Shown: positions 8,085 through 15,612 of the stretch, piece after piece | Layout: each line of letters starts with the position of its first letter | How positions within the stretch are numbered: the first letter of the stretch is position 1 | Assembly: GCF_009928525.1 (NCBI RefSeq) | Contig: NZ_JAABOK010000006.1 | Location: forward strand, 124,001-188,000 | From: Chitinophaga solisilvae | GTDB taxonomy: Bacteria > Bacteroidota > Bacteroidia > Chitinophagales > Chitinophagaceae | Reading direction: 5' to 3' | Length of the DNA stretch: 64,000 nucleotides | Notes under the pieces: model-generated | What the model saw: the letters and a program-made list of their open reading frames with translations, nothing else | Databases searched by the model: none | What the model was told of the DNA's origin: nothing | Made by a program: the position numbers and the translations under genes

Positions 8085-8474
8085 TTACAGCGCGGCGATA
8101 ATCTGTGCCTGAATCTCCCTGAACTCATCAGGTGTGAGCTTTAACTTGCTGCGGGAAAAATTCATGTCATCCGCTGAATTGATAGGTATGAGGTGCATGT
8201 GCGCATGCGGCACTTCCAGCCCTACTACGCTCACCCCTATACGATTACAGGGAACCACCTTCTCAATGGCATGGGCAATAGGTTTCGCAAACAACAGATA
8301 TTCCCGCATCAGCTCATCCGACACATCAAAAAACTTATCCGTTTCCGCTTTGGGAATAACCAGCGTATGACCCTTTACCAATGGAAAAATATCCAGGAAG
8401 GCATAGAAATGATCGTTTTCAGCAATTTTATAACTGGGAATTTCGCCGTTGATGATTTTCGTGAAAATAGTCAT
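8085..8474 (-). CDS. HIT (histidine triad) family protein
   Basis: 129 residues, full length for the Hint/HinT branch. The triad is His90-Ala-His92-Met-His94-Leu (HAHMHLIP); the middle His is the nucleophile in these nucleotide hydrolases and transferases, which act on purine phosphoramidates such as AMP-lysine. The N-terminal FTKIINGEIPSYKI and the VKGHTLVIPK strands are typical. Cytoplasmic. The long palindrome 8491-8598 lies just 16 bp upstream of the ATG and separates it from greA, whose terminator is at 8614-8639. Confidence 0.95.
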   Translation of the reverse strand: MTIFTKIINGEIPSYKIAENDHFYAFLDIFPLVKGHTLVIPKAETDKFFDVSDELMREYLLFAKPIAHAIEKVVPCNRIGVSVVGLEVPHAHMHLIPINSADDMNFSRSKLKLTPDEFREIQAQIIAAL

Positions 8475-8490
8475 GATGCAAATGAATTAG

Positions 8491-8598
8491 AAATTATGAA
8501 TTATGAATTATGAGTTAGCACGAAGATCAGAGCGAAAAATCAAATAACGTCATTCATTCCAATCTTCGCGCTAACTCATAATTCATAATTCATAATTT
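8491..8598. repeat. Long near-perfect palindrome, A-type arms (element 3)
   Basis: Arms 8491-8527 and 8562-8598 pair at 36 of 37 positions; the 34-nt centre shows further partial pairing. Arm units are GAATTAT, GAATTAT, GAGTTAG followed by CACGAAGAT and then GAGCGAA, the same grammar as the element at 3880. It lies between greA and the HIT gene in tandem, downstream of greA's own terminator, so termination of greA alone does not explain it. Confidence 0.9.
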
Positions 8599-8613
8599 AA
8601 AAGAAGGGTTCAT

Positions 8614-8639
8614 AAAAAAGGGAATGCTCCCGCATCCCC
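8614..8639 (-). terminator. Rho-independent terminator of greA
   Basis: GGGAATGC (8620-8627) pairs with GCATCCCC (8632-8639) with one mismatch and a 4-nt loop; on the minus strand a run of six T follows (complement of 8614-8619). It is about 30 bp past the greA stop. Confidence 0.85.
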
Positions 8640-8670
8640 TGCAAATATCGTGAAAAAGCCATATCCACAC

Positions 8671-9144
8671 TTAAGCGGAAATATTTTCAATTTTAAATTT
8701 AATACTACCGTTCGGCGCCTGCACATCAGCGACCTCGCCTACCTGTTTGCCTAACAGCCCCTTGCCTATCGGAGAAGTCACGGAAATTTTGCCGGCCTTC
8801 AGATCAGCCTCGGTTTCAGATACCAGCTGATACGTGAATGTTTTCTTGTTGGCTATATTGGTGATGGTCACTTTACAAAGAATGGAAACCTTGGATGTAT
8901 CTATAGCATCTGCACTTACAATGCGGGAGGTAGCAATAGCGTTCTCCAGCTGTGCTATCTTGGCCTCGTGTATACCCTGCGCTTCTTTGGCGGCATCATA
9001 TTCGGCATTTTCCTTCAAGTCGCCCTTTTCACGTGCTTCCGAAATAGCTCTCGCAATCTCAGCGCGTCCTTTGGTTTTCAGGATGCTCAGCTCATTCATC
9101 ATTTGATCCAGGGTTTCTTTCGTAACGTAGTTTATGCCAGACAT
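8671..9144 (-). CDS. greA: Transcription elongation factor GreA
   Basis: 157 residues, the standard GreA length. The N-terminal coiled coil (about 1-75) carries the acidic tip region GDLKENAEYDAAKE, whose Asp and Glu project through the RNA polymerase secondary channel to stimulate transcript cleavage in backtracked complexes; the C-terminal FKBP-like domain ends with SPIGKGLLGKQVGEVADV. The start at 9144 is the only reasonable one. A -7 element TATATTTG (9227-9234) lies upstream, and a terminator-type hairpin sits between it and the start codon. Confidence 0.97.
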   Translation of the reverse strand: MSGINYVTKETLDQMMNELSILKTKGRAEIARAISEAREKGDLKENAEYDAAKEAQGIHEAKIAQLENAIATSRIVSADAIDTSKVSILCKVTITNIANKKTFTYQLVSETEADLKAGKISVTSPIGKGLLGKQVGEVADVQAPNGSIKFKIENISA

Positions 9145-9172
9145 AACCTGCTTTGTTTTTATTGGTTATAAG

Positions 9173-9210
9173 AAAAAAAAATCAACGCCTCCATTTGCAC
9201 AGAAGCGTTG
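9173..9210 (-). terminator. Terminator hairpin in front of greA (end of the rsmA-dehydrogenase operon or greA leader attenuator)
   Basis: CAACGCCTC (9183-9191) pairs with GAAGCGTTG (9202-9210) over nine positions including one G-U, with a 10-nt loop. On the minus strand nine consecutive T follow after one base (complement of 9173-9181). It is 117 bp downstream of the dehydrogenase stop and 28 bp upstream of the greA ATG. If the -7 element at 9227-9234 is used, the hairpin lies inside the greA 5' leader. Confidence 0.8.
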
Positions 9211-9226
9211 TTTACTGGTGTTATTG

Positions 9227-9234
9227 CAAATATA
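9227..9234 (-). promoter_or_regulatory. Putative -7 element of greA
   Basis: CAAATATA on the plus strand reads TATATTTG on the minus strand. No -33 TTTG at 19-22 bp. If real, the greA leader is about 75 nt and contains the hairpin 9183-9210. Confidence 0.45.
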
Positions 9235-9326
9235 ATAAAAAATATGCAAAGAAAAAAAAGTGCCCATCCGGACTAAAACAAGTTGATAATCAACCGTTTA
9301 CCCCGGACAAAAATGCAATTTTCTTC

Positions 9327-10256
9327 TTATATGATGTTCAGTTTCTCCAACACAATACGAGCCATTTTAACACTGGCTTCGTGGGAGTAACCTGCTATAT
9401 GCGGCGTCAGTACCACATTGGGCGCAGCCAGGAAAAAAGCCAGCTGCTCCTTCTCTGCAGCCGTATAAGTAGGCAGCTTTTCATTCTCGATCACATCCAG
9501 ACAAGCTCCCGCTACTTTACCCTCCTGCAGGGCCTTGATAAGATCACCGTTATTCACCAGCTTCCCCCTCGCAGTATTCATGAACCAGATGGGACGGGCA
9601 AACGATGCGAAAAAGTCATGGTTGCCGATATGATGCGTTTCCGGTGTCAGCGGCAGATGCAGACTCACAATCTCCGCCTCGGCAAAGATCCGCTCCAGCG
9701 ACGCCTCCTGCACGCCGGCAGTACTAAAACCTTTCAGGTATTTATCGTAAGCCAGGATGTTCACATCAAAGCCGCTCAGTTTACGCGCCAATGTGCTGCC
9801 GGTATTACCATAACCGATGATACCCACCGTTCTGCCATTCAGCTCAAAGCCACGGTTCAGATCACGCTCCCATAACCCCTGGCGCAACTCCAGATTGCTC
9901 TTCAGCACATTGTTCATGAGGCAGAGCAACATGCCCACTGCCTGCTCGCCAACGGCGTCGCGGTTACCTTCCGGGCTGCTCACACAGTGAATACCTTTGC
10001 TCTCCGCATAAGGCACGTCTATCAGCTCCATACCGGAACCCAGGCGGCCTATCCATTGCAGCTCCCGCGCATGGTCTATTATATGCTTGTCTACCCTCAC
10101 ACGGGTGGTAACAATCAGCCCTACACAGTCTGCAATAGTGCTGTATACTTCATCATATGTTATTGCCGGCGCATAAATAACTTCAAAACCCTTGTTCTGC
10201 AGTTGATCGGTTAAATACGGATGCGTTTTCGCGGTGATTAATACTTTCCTGCTCAT
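9327..10256 (-). CDS. D-isomer-specific 2-hydroxyacid dehydrogenase (phosphoglycerate dehydrogenase-like)
   Basis: 309 residues, a short SerA-type enzyme without the C-terminal ACT domain. The NAD-binding signature GIIGYGNTG is at about 146-153; the catalytic Arg (NTARGKLV), Glu (DVIENEKLP) and His (VVLTPHIAG) are all present. Such enzymes oxidise D-2-hydroxyacids or reduce 2-oxoacids with NAD(H); 3-phosphoglycerate is a likely but unproven substrate. The ATG overlaps the rsmA stop codon by 4 bp (ATGA), so the pair is probably translationally coupled, an odd partnership of rRNA modification and central metabolism. Confidence 0.9.
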   Translation of the reverse strand: MSRKVLITAKTHPYLTDQLQNKGFEVIYAPAITYDEVYSTIADCVGLIVTTRVRVDKHIIDHARELQWIGRLGSGMELIDVPYAESKGIHCVSSPEGNRDAVGEQAVGMLLCLMNNVLKSNLELRQGLWERDLNRGFELNGRTVGIIGYGNTGSTLARKLSGFDVNILAYDKYLKGFSTAGVQEASLERIFAEAEIVSLHLPLTPETHHIGNHDFFASFARPIWFMNTARGKLVNNGDLIKALQEGKVAGACLDVIENEKLPTYTAAEKEQLAFFLAAPNVVLTPHIAGYSHEASVKMARIVLEKLNII

Positions 10257-11005
10257 ATCATCTTATGGGATAATGCTGCAAAGTCGGCTACAGACAACTC
10301 TTCGGCTCTTTTGGTAAAGATAGGGTCCTGTAAAACTTCCTTATCGAATAATGGTTTCAGCGGATTACGCAACTGCTTGCGCCGCTGGTTGAATGCTGTT
10401 TTTACCAGCACCAAGAATTTCCGCTCAGAGGCAATATCTGCCGGCTGCTCCAGCCTGGTAAGCCGGATCACGCCGGATTTCACCTTGGGCGGCGGATTAA
10501 AGCAATTCTCATGTACCTCAAACAGATACTCAATTTTATAGAACGCCTGCAACAGCACACTCAGGATACCATAGTCCTTGTTGCCCTTGTCAGACGCAAT
10601 ACGCACAGCCACTTCCTTCTGAAACATACCTACTACCACATCTACCTGGTTACGCCATTCCAGTACCTTAAACATGATCTGGGTGGAAATATTGTAGGGG
10701 AAATTACCAATGAGGCGGAACTGCCCGTCAAACGGCAGTTTCGCATCCAGGATGCTTTCGTTGACCAGCTTGCCTTTAATAGCAGGGTAAGTCTTCTCCA
10801 GGTATTCCACCTTCTCCGTATCCAGCTCTATGGCTTTGAAATCAATACCCGGTATCTCCAGCAGGTATTTGGTGATAGCGCCGCCTCCCGGCCCCACTTC
10901 CAGCACTTGCTGGCCTTCTTTTACAGGTAGTGCGTCCACGATTTGCCTGCACATATTTTCATCTGTGAGGAAATGCTGACCCAGTGATTTTTTTAATGTG
11001 TACAT
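10253..11005 (-). CDS. rsmA: 16S rRNA (adenine1518-N6/adenine1519-N6)-dimethyltransferase RsmA (KsgA)
   Basis: 250 residues from the ATG at 11005 (MYTLKKSLGQHFL); the frame is open upstream, but conservation begins here. It uses S-adenosylmethionine to dimethylate two adjacent adenines near the 3' end of 16S rRNA. Motif I VLEVGPGGGAITKYL and the adenine-methylase motif IV NFPYN are visible, followed by the QKEVAVRI segment and C-terminal FNQRRKQLRN. The -7 element TATCTTTG (11013-11020) ends exactly 7 bp before the ATG, suggesting a leaderless mRNA. It is divergent from pdxA and overlaps the dehydrogenase gene. Confidence 0.97.
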   Translation of the reverse strand: MYTLKKSLGQHFLTDENMCRQIVDALPVKEGQQVLEVGPGGGAITKYLLEIPGIDFKAIELDTEKVEYLEKTYPAIKGKLVNESILDAKLPFDGQFRLIGNFPYNISTQIMFKVLEWRNQVDVVVGMFQKEVAVRIASDKGNKDYGILSVLLQAFYKIEYLFEVHENCFNPPPKVKSGVIRLTRLEQPADIASERKFLVLVKTAFNQRRKQLRNPLKPLFDKEVLQDPIFTKRAEELSVADFAALSHKMI

Positions 11006-11012
11006 CGGACCG

Positions 11013-11020
11013 CAAAGATA
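11013..11020 (-). promoter_or_regulatory. Putative -7 element of rsmA (leaderless)
   Basis: CAAAGATA on the plus strand reads TATCTTTG on the minus strand, with 7 bp to the rsmA ATG. mlaE has the same element with the same 7-bp spacing (63040-63047). Confidence 0.55.
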
Positions 11021-11032
11021 CACCTTTAAAAG

Positions 11033-11040
11033 CTTATCTT
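11033..11040 (+). promoter_or_regulatory. Putative -7 element of pdxA
   Basis: TATCTTTG on the plus strand, 23 bp before the pdxA ATG, only 12 bp from the divergent rsmA element. Confidence 0.5.
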
Positions 11041-11063
11041 TGCCGCTCATTAGAGGCAATCGT

Positions 11064-12119
11064 ATGAGTACACAACATAAACCGGTTATCGGCATCACCA
11101 TTGGTGATATCAACAGCATAGGCGCAGAAATCATTATCAAAACCTTCCTGGACAACAGGATGATGGAATTCTGCACGCCGGTGATCTTCGCATCTAATAA
11201 AACCATCAACTTTTACCGGAAGCTGATGAATGAAAACAATTTCAACTACCAGAGCATCAAAGACTTTACCCGCCTGAATCACAAGCAGGTAAACGTATAT
11301 AACTGCTGGGAAGAAGAAGTACAGATCACACCGGGTATACTCAACGAAGCCGGCGGAAAATATGCCGCCCGCGCCCTCGAAATTGCCATCCAATGCCTGA
11401 AAGAAGGCAACATTCAGGGCCTGGTAACAGCTCCTATCCATAAGAACAATGTACAAAGCCAGTCTTTCAACTACACCGGCCATACCCCCTTCCTCAAAGC
11501 CTCCTTCAATGCCAAAGACGTACTCATGTTCATGACCGCCGATAACATGCGCGTGGGCCTGCTCACAGAACACGTTCCTGTGGCCGAAGTAGCTAAATAT
11601 GTTACAAAGGAAAATATCCTGAGCAAATTACAGCTCATGAAAGAAAGCCTGGTGAAGGATTTCGGTATAGATCAGCCGCGTATTGCCGTACTGGGCCTCA
11701 ACCCGCACGCCGGCGATGATGGCCTCATCGGCAGGGAAGAAATTGAACAGATCACCCCCGCTATCAGGCACGCCAAAGGCAACGGTACCCTCTGCTTCGG
11801 CCCATACAGCGCTGACGCTTTCTTCGCACGCGAAATGTACCGGCAGTTCGATGGCGTACTCGCCATGTACCACGATCAGGGCCTCATTCCATTCAAATCC
11901 CTCGCCAATGGCGAAGGTATCAATTACACTGCCGGCCTCGGCATTGTACGCACTTCTCCGGATCACGGCACCGCCTTCGATATCGCCGGTAAAAATGTGG
12001 CAGATCCCGGCTCATTCAGACAAGCCATCTTTACCTGCCTCGAAATTATGGAACAAAGGGAACGCTATGCGGACAACACCCGCAATCCGCTGAAGAAAAC
12101 AGAACTGGCGTCTGAATAG
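11064..12119 (+). CDS. pdxA: 4-hydroxythreonine-4-phosphate dehydrogenase
   Basis: 351 residues from the ATG at 11064 (MSTQHKPVIGITIGDINSIG). PdxA oxidises 4-phosphohydroxy-L-threonine with NAD in the DXP-dependent pyridoxal phosphate pathway. Metal and substrate residues are visible in NYTGHTPFL, MYHDQGLIPFK and RTSPDHGTAFDIAGK. It converges on the winged-helix regulator gene with a 9-bp gap and no clear terminator. pdxJ, its usual partner in the pathway, is not in the window. Confidence 0.96.
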   Translation: MSTQHKPVIGITIGDINSIGAEIIIKTFLDNRMMEFCTPVIFASNKTINFYRKLMNENNFNYQSIKDFTRLNHKQVNVYNCWEEEVQITPGILNEAGGKYAARALEIAIQCLKEGNIQGLVTAPIHKNNVQSQSFNYTGHTPFLKASFNAKDVLMFMTADNMRVGLLTEHVPVAEVAKYVTKENILSKLQLMKESLVKDFGIDQPRIAVLGLNPHAGDDGLIGREEIEQITPAIRHAKGNGTLCFGPYSADAFFAREMYRQFDGVLAMYHDQGLIPFKSLANGEGINYTAGLGIVRTSPDHGTAFDIAGKNVADPGSFRQAIFTCLEIMEQRERYADNTRNPLKKTELASE

Positions 12120-12128
12120 CGAATAGCG

Positions 12129-12437
12129 CTACGCCTGGCGGTTGGATTTATTGATGTTCAGATAGGTCTGGATAGAATTCACGTAATTCTCAAAGGCTTT
12201 CCTGCCTGCAGGGGTTATCTTGCAAATCGTCTGGGGATAATTGTCTTTAAACTGCTTTACTACCTCTATATAGGAAGCATCACGCAACTTGTTGATCTGA
12301 ACACTCAGGTTACCGGCTGTAGCATTCGTTTTCTCTTTCAGCAAAGTAAACTCCGCTTCCTTCTCACTCAGCAGCACATTCATGATAGCCAGCCGCAATT
12401 GTGAATGCAGCACCGGGTCCAGATCTTTAAAGTCCAT
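12129..12437 (-). CDS. Winged helix-turn-helix transcriptional regulator
   Basis: 102 residues. Helices and wing resemble MarR/ArsR-like small regulators: DPVLHSQLRLAIMNVLLSEKEAEFTLLKEKTNATAGNLSVQINKLRDASYIEVVKQF, followed by a wing and TPAGRKAFENYVNSI. No sensor domain, so it likely responds by protein-protein contact or a small ligand. It is the last gene of the cluster with the exported helical protein and TonB receptor on the same strand, though the palindrome 12476-12597 intervenes. I infer that the perfect palindrome in the receptor promoter (15441-15454) could be its operator. Confidence 0.85.
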   Translation of the reverse strand: MDFKDLDPVLHSQLRLAIMNVLLSEKEAEFTLLKEKTNATAGNLSVQINKLRDASYIEVVKQFKDNYPQTICKITPAGRKAFENYVNSIQTYLNINKSNRQA

Positions 12438-12475
12438 CCTTCTTTCAGATTTAGTTTATTGAAATTTAATTATTT

Positions 12476-12597
12476 ATTTACGGATTTTGAGATTTTGAAA
12501 TTCTGGAATCTGTATACAGCGAATGATGTGCCCGAATATCGCTGCCGCATACAGGATTCCAAAAATTTCAAAATCTCAGCATTTCTACTCCGTAAAT
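12476..12597. repeat. Long imperfect palindrome (element 4)
   Basis: Left arm about 12476-12520 and right arm about 12546-12597 pair through ATTTACGGA, TGAGATTTTGAAATT, TGGAATC and TGTAT, with an extra 8-10 bases in the right arm. The centre AGCGA...TCGCT pairs as well. It starts 3 bp past the stop codon of the exported helical protein gene and ends 38 bp before the regulator ATG. Less symmetric than the other elements; shares the TGAGATTTTG word with element 1. Confidence 0.7.
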
Positions 12598-12600
12598 ATT

Positions 12601-13248
12601 TTACTGCGCTTTACTCAGCAGTTCTTTGGTATAAAGCTCACCCCAATGAGGCACTATCGGACTTTCTGCCTTGAAGGCTGCATACTTCTGTACAGCTACT
12701 TCCAGGTTTTCCTTTGCTTTTACTTTACTACCACCAAACTGCTCAGGCGTAAATAAAAATGACTGACCCAGCAGCATATATACACGCGGATTTTCCGGAT
12801 TATATGTTTTCGCCAGCTGAATCTGCTGCCCCGCTTCCATACCATATTTCATACCTCTGGTCATCGGATCAACCGTGAGCCTTGCAGAAGCTATCAGGGA
12901 ACGGATACAGGCAATCTCAGAATTTTTGGGACTGAGTGCCTCAGCCTTATCCAGACTGGCTTCTGCCTTATCTGCCAAAGGATCTATCTTACTTTTATCC
13001 TGCAGCAGAAACGCGTGCATAATATTGCAGTAAGCTGCGTAGTAATAAGGTAACCACTGACTTTTTTCAGCGTCAGCAATGCGCTCAAATGTGTTTGCTT
13101 TCTGTTGCAGGCCATCCGGGGTAAATACATAACCACTGTCCAGGTCTGATGTCTGCTTCGACATAGCATCCTGGTATTGGGCCGACTGCGCCATAGCGCC
13201 GGTTGTCAGGCCGCTGAGCAGTAAAAGGGAATAAATGAAACGTTTCAT
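12601..13248 (-). CDS. Exported TPR-like helical protein of unknown function
   Basis: 215 residues with a clear signal peptide (cleavage after AMA, residue 20). The mature part is all-helical with TPR-like pairs, e.g. AEASLDKAEALSPKNSEIACIRSLIASAR and GQQIQLAKTYNPENPRVYMLLGQSFLF. It is 11 bp downstream of the TonB receptor gene and so probably made with it. A periplasmic role in the uptake or sensing done by that receptor is inference. No enzymatic motif. Confidence 0.83.
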   Translation of the reverse strand: MKRFIYSLLLLSGLTTGAMAQSAQYQDAMSKQTSDLDSGYVFTPDGLQQKANTFERIADAEKSQWLPYYYAAYCNIMHAFLLQDKSKIDPLADKAEASLDKAEALSPKNSEIACIRSLIASARLTVDPMTRGMKYGMEAGQQIQLAKTYNPENPRVYMLLGQSFLFTPEQFGGSKVKAKENLEVAVQKYAAFKAESPIVPHWGELYTKELLSKAQ

Positions 13249-13259
13249 ATCTGTTGGAA

Positions 13260-15413
13260 TTATAAATTATTAATTACATCCTGTCTTCTGTCTATGCCGA
13301 AGTTCATGAACATTCCAAGATATATAAATCGTGGAACACTTGGCGTAATTTCACTTCTGCGCATACCATCGCTGGAATAGCGGTAACCGAATACCTGCTT
13401 GAAGCCAGGCGCATTGCCCACAGACAATACAAAGATGGTAAACGCTTTCCGGATGCTCGTCAGATAACTGGCGCTCACCCCCAGCGAATTGAAGGTCATG
13501 GTGCGGTCTGACATAAACTTGTCTGCCGGCTGATTAGGATTGAAATACGGCCTGCCGGTAGCGAAGCTGTAAGTCAGGCCCAGACTGGTACTCAGCTTTG
13601 GAAAGAAGTGCTTGTATACCACACTGGCAGTATGACTGGCCGCAAAGTCAGGCTGCACCTGCATCGGGTAATTCAGGAAATCCCGCTTTGTGTCCAGGTA
13701 AGAATAAGACACCCAGTAATCCACGTTCTTAAAGGTTTTCCGGTCGCGCCAGAAAACTTCTACTCCCTGCGCATAGCCCTTACCGTTATTAGTATATGGA
13801 TTTGTTTTAACCAGGTCTGCATACTTCTTGTAGAACAACTCTGTACGGAAAGTATAATCACTGGCTACCCGCTGAAAACTCACGATGTAATGGGTGGCTT
13901 TCATGTAATCCAGGCTATTGGCAAACCGCAGGTACTGCGGTTCCGGCTTCTGGAAATAGTCGCCATAGGCTACTGAAAACTGGCTGAAGTTACTGAGCTT
14001 GTACGCCAGCGATACACGGGGCGCTACATTCATGCGGGCCAGTACGGAAGAGTATTCCGCACGTCCGCCGAAACGCCCTACGAAGCTGGGGGTAAAGTAT
14101 ATATCCGTTTCTGCAAATGCAGCGCTGTAATTATCAACGAAGCCCGCATTCAGGCTGTTCAAAGCGCTTTTTTCCACTGCATACTGGTATTCTCCGCCGA
14201 AACGCAGCGCTGAAAAACGCCCCAGGTCACGGGTCAGCATCACGCGTGACTGCGCCAGCGTGGAAGTACTTTTGATATAGGCAGGCGGTATCGATTTTAC
14301 AGAGGTATCAGTGTTGATATTATCCCTGTTGGAGCTGAAGGACAACCCGGCATACAATCTCCAGTTACGGCCAAGGCTCTCTTTATAGGTCAGGTTCGTA
14401 TATACGTTATCGTTATGCAGCGTAAAAGACTCGGTCGCACCGGGATATTCAATACTTTCAGAACGGAATCCCATATTGCTGCGGTTGTAGTAACCATAAA
14501 ATTTCAGCATGCCCGTTTTCGATGTCTTCCGGCGGAAATTGGCGGAAGTACCGATGATCTCCGGCCCGAGAATAGGATGCTGCTTGGGTTTGATCAGGTT
14601 AAAGTAGGGAGACAGGTTCGTGTAATCTGCTTCGATGCCATAGGATGTTTTTTTATCTTTTGACAGATTATCGATACCGGCATTAACACCTATGACAGAT
14701 ACCCCTACCGAAGAAGAGGAACGGTCAGGCAGGTCAGTAGATTCAAGGATCAGCGCAGAGGAAAGCCCCTGGCCGTACTGAGCGGAATAACCACCGCTGC
14801 TGAAAGTGGTTCCTTTGAATAGAAAGGGCGAAAACCTGCCACGGCCGGGTATTTCAGGCATACTGCTGAAAAAGGGGTTCCTCACCAGCATACCATCAAT
14901 GATGGTTTGCGTTTCGTATCCGGTACCGCCGCGCACAAATAATCCTTCGCGGTCATTGGTCTGCTGCGCACCGGGCAATGTCTTGATAGCGTTGGCAATG
15001 TCAGCGCCGGCGCCGGCGGTGGTAACAATATCCAGCGGTGTGAGCACGGTTCCTTTTTTGCTGTCGCTGGCTTCGAAGCTGCCGGCAGATATAGTCACCA
15101 CACGTAACGCGTTCACCGCGCTTTTCAATACGATGACCAGCTGCTCGCTGCTGCCGGTATTTATTTTCAGTTCCAATGGCTGATAGCCTGTCAGCGTAGC
15201 TGCCAGTATCTGGTCGCCGGAAGCGGTGGCTGTAAAGGAAAAACTGCCGTCTGCCGCAGTGGTGGCCCCGTCGTAGGACCCTTTGATGAATACATTCACA
15301 CCTGGTAACGGATGCTTTTTACTATCTGTGACCTTGCCGCTGATCTTGCCCTGGGCAAGCATATACAGTGGTGACAGCAGTAGCAGAAACAGACATCGGT
15401 TGAATCTGGTCAT
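13260..15413 (-). CDS. TonB-dependent outer-membrane receptor with carboxypeptidase-regulatory N-terminal domain
   Basis: 717 residues. Signal peptide to about residue 20, a CarboxypepD_reg-like beta-sandwich (GKISGKVTDSKKHPLPGVNVF, about 22-105), then a plug domain (about 120-230: DIANAIKTLPGAQQTNDREGLFVRGG) and a 22-strand-type barrel ending near the C-terminus. It is much shorter than SusC proteins, and no SusD neighbour exists, so it more resembles a metal/siderophore or small-molecule receptor; the ligand cannot be told. It heads an operon with the exported helical protein and winged-helix regulator. Its promoter is a consensus one overlapped by a perfect 14-bp palindrome. Confidence 0.9.
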   Translation of the reverse strand: MTRFNRCLFLLLLSPLYMLAQGKISGKVTDSKKHPLPGVNVFIKGSYDGATTAADGSFSFTATASGDQILAATLTGYQPLELKINTGSSEQLVIVLKSAVNALRVVTISAGSFEASDSKKGTVLTPLDIVTTAGAGADIANAIKTLPGAQQTNDREGLFVRGGTGYETQTIIDGMLVRNPFFSSMPEIPGRGRFSPFLFKGTTFSSGGYSAQYGQGLSSALILESTDLPDRSSSSVGVSVIGVNAGIDNLSKDKKTSYGIEADYTNLSPYFNLIKPKQHPILGPEIIGTSANFRRKTSKTGMLKFYGYYNRSNMGFRSESIEYPGATESFTLHNDNVYTNLTYKESLGRNWRLYAGLSFSSNRDNINTDTSVKSIPPAYIKSTSTLAQSRVMLTRDLGRFSALRFGGEYQYAVEKSALNSLNAGFVDNYSAAFAETDIYFTPSFVGRFGGRAEYSSVLARMNVAPRVSLAYKLSNFSQFSVAYGDYFQKPEPQYLRFANSLDYMKATHYIVSFQRVASDYTFRTELFYKKYADLVKTNPYTNNGKGYAQGVEVFWRDRKTFKNVDYWVSYSYLDTKRDFLNYPMQVQPDFAASHTASVVYKHFFPKLSTSLGLTYSFATGRPYFNPNQPADKFMSDRTMTFNSLGVSASYLTSIRKAFTIFVLSVGNAPGFKQVFGYRYSSDGMRRSEITPSVPRFIYLGMFMNFGIDRRQDVINNL

Positions 15414-15435
15414 AGTTGGGGATTAATTTGCACAT

Positions 15436-15467
15436 CAAAAATAAACTAGTTTATAATATAAACCAAA
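15436..15467 (-). promoter_or_regulatory. Consensus Bacteroidota promoter of the TonB receptor operon
   Basis: On the minus strand TTTG (complement of 15464-15467), a 20-bp spacer, then TATTTTTG (complement of 15436-15443). Transcription should start near 15430, about 15 bp before the ATG at 15413. Confidence 0.75.
15441..15454. promoter_or_regulatory. Perfect 14-bp palindrome overlapping the promoter, candidate operator
   Basis: ATAAACTAGTTTAT is a perfect palindrome placed between the -33 and -7 elements and overlapping the -7 box, the classical position for a dimeric repressor. A second, near-palindromic TTTATAATATAAA starts at its right end (15450). The winged-helix protein encoded at 12129-12437 is the obvious candidate ligand (inference). 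Confidence 0.6.
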
Positions 15468-15470
15468 TAT

Positions 15471-15496
15471 TACGGCAGGAAGATTTTCCTGCCGTA
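15471..15496. terminator. Perfect 11-bp stem-loop upstream of the TonB receptor promoter
   Basis: TACGGCAGGAA (15471-15481) and its exact complement (15486-15496) enclose a 4-nt loop. It is 117 bp past the stop of the PorE-like gene and may end the adhesin operon on the minus strand, although only a weak T-rich stretch follows. Being adjacent to the -33 element, it could instead be a protein-binding site. Confidence 0.5.
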
Positions 15497-15612
15497 ACCT
15501 GGTAAAATAAACGTAATTATTGATGGTGGCTATTTTGGGGCTAAGTGGAGAACAGATAAATTCTCCGGGAATATTTTGAGGGGATGACCAGGCAAAGTCT
15601 GCTCCTGTTCAC

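Noticed and set aside
10998..11209. Overlapping longer starts for rsmA (11209) and pdxA (10998).
   Set aside because: Both extensions would overlap each other on opposite strands and the conserved N-termini start at 11005 and 11064, next to good -7 boxes.
12100..12130. AGCGAATAGCGCT dyad between convergent pdxA and the winged-helix gene as a terminator.
   Set aside because: Too short and without a T-run.
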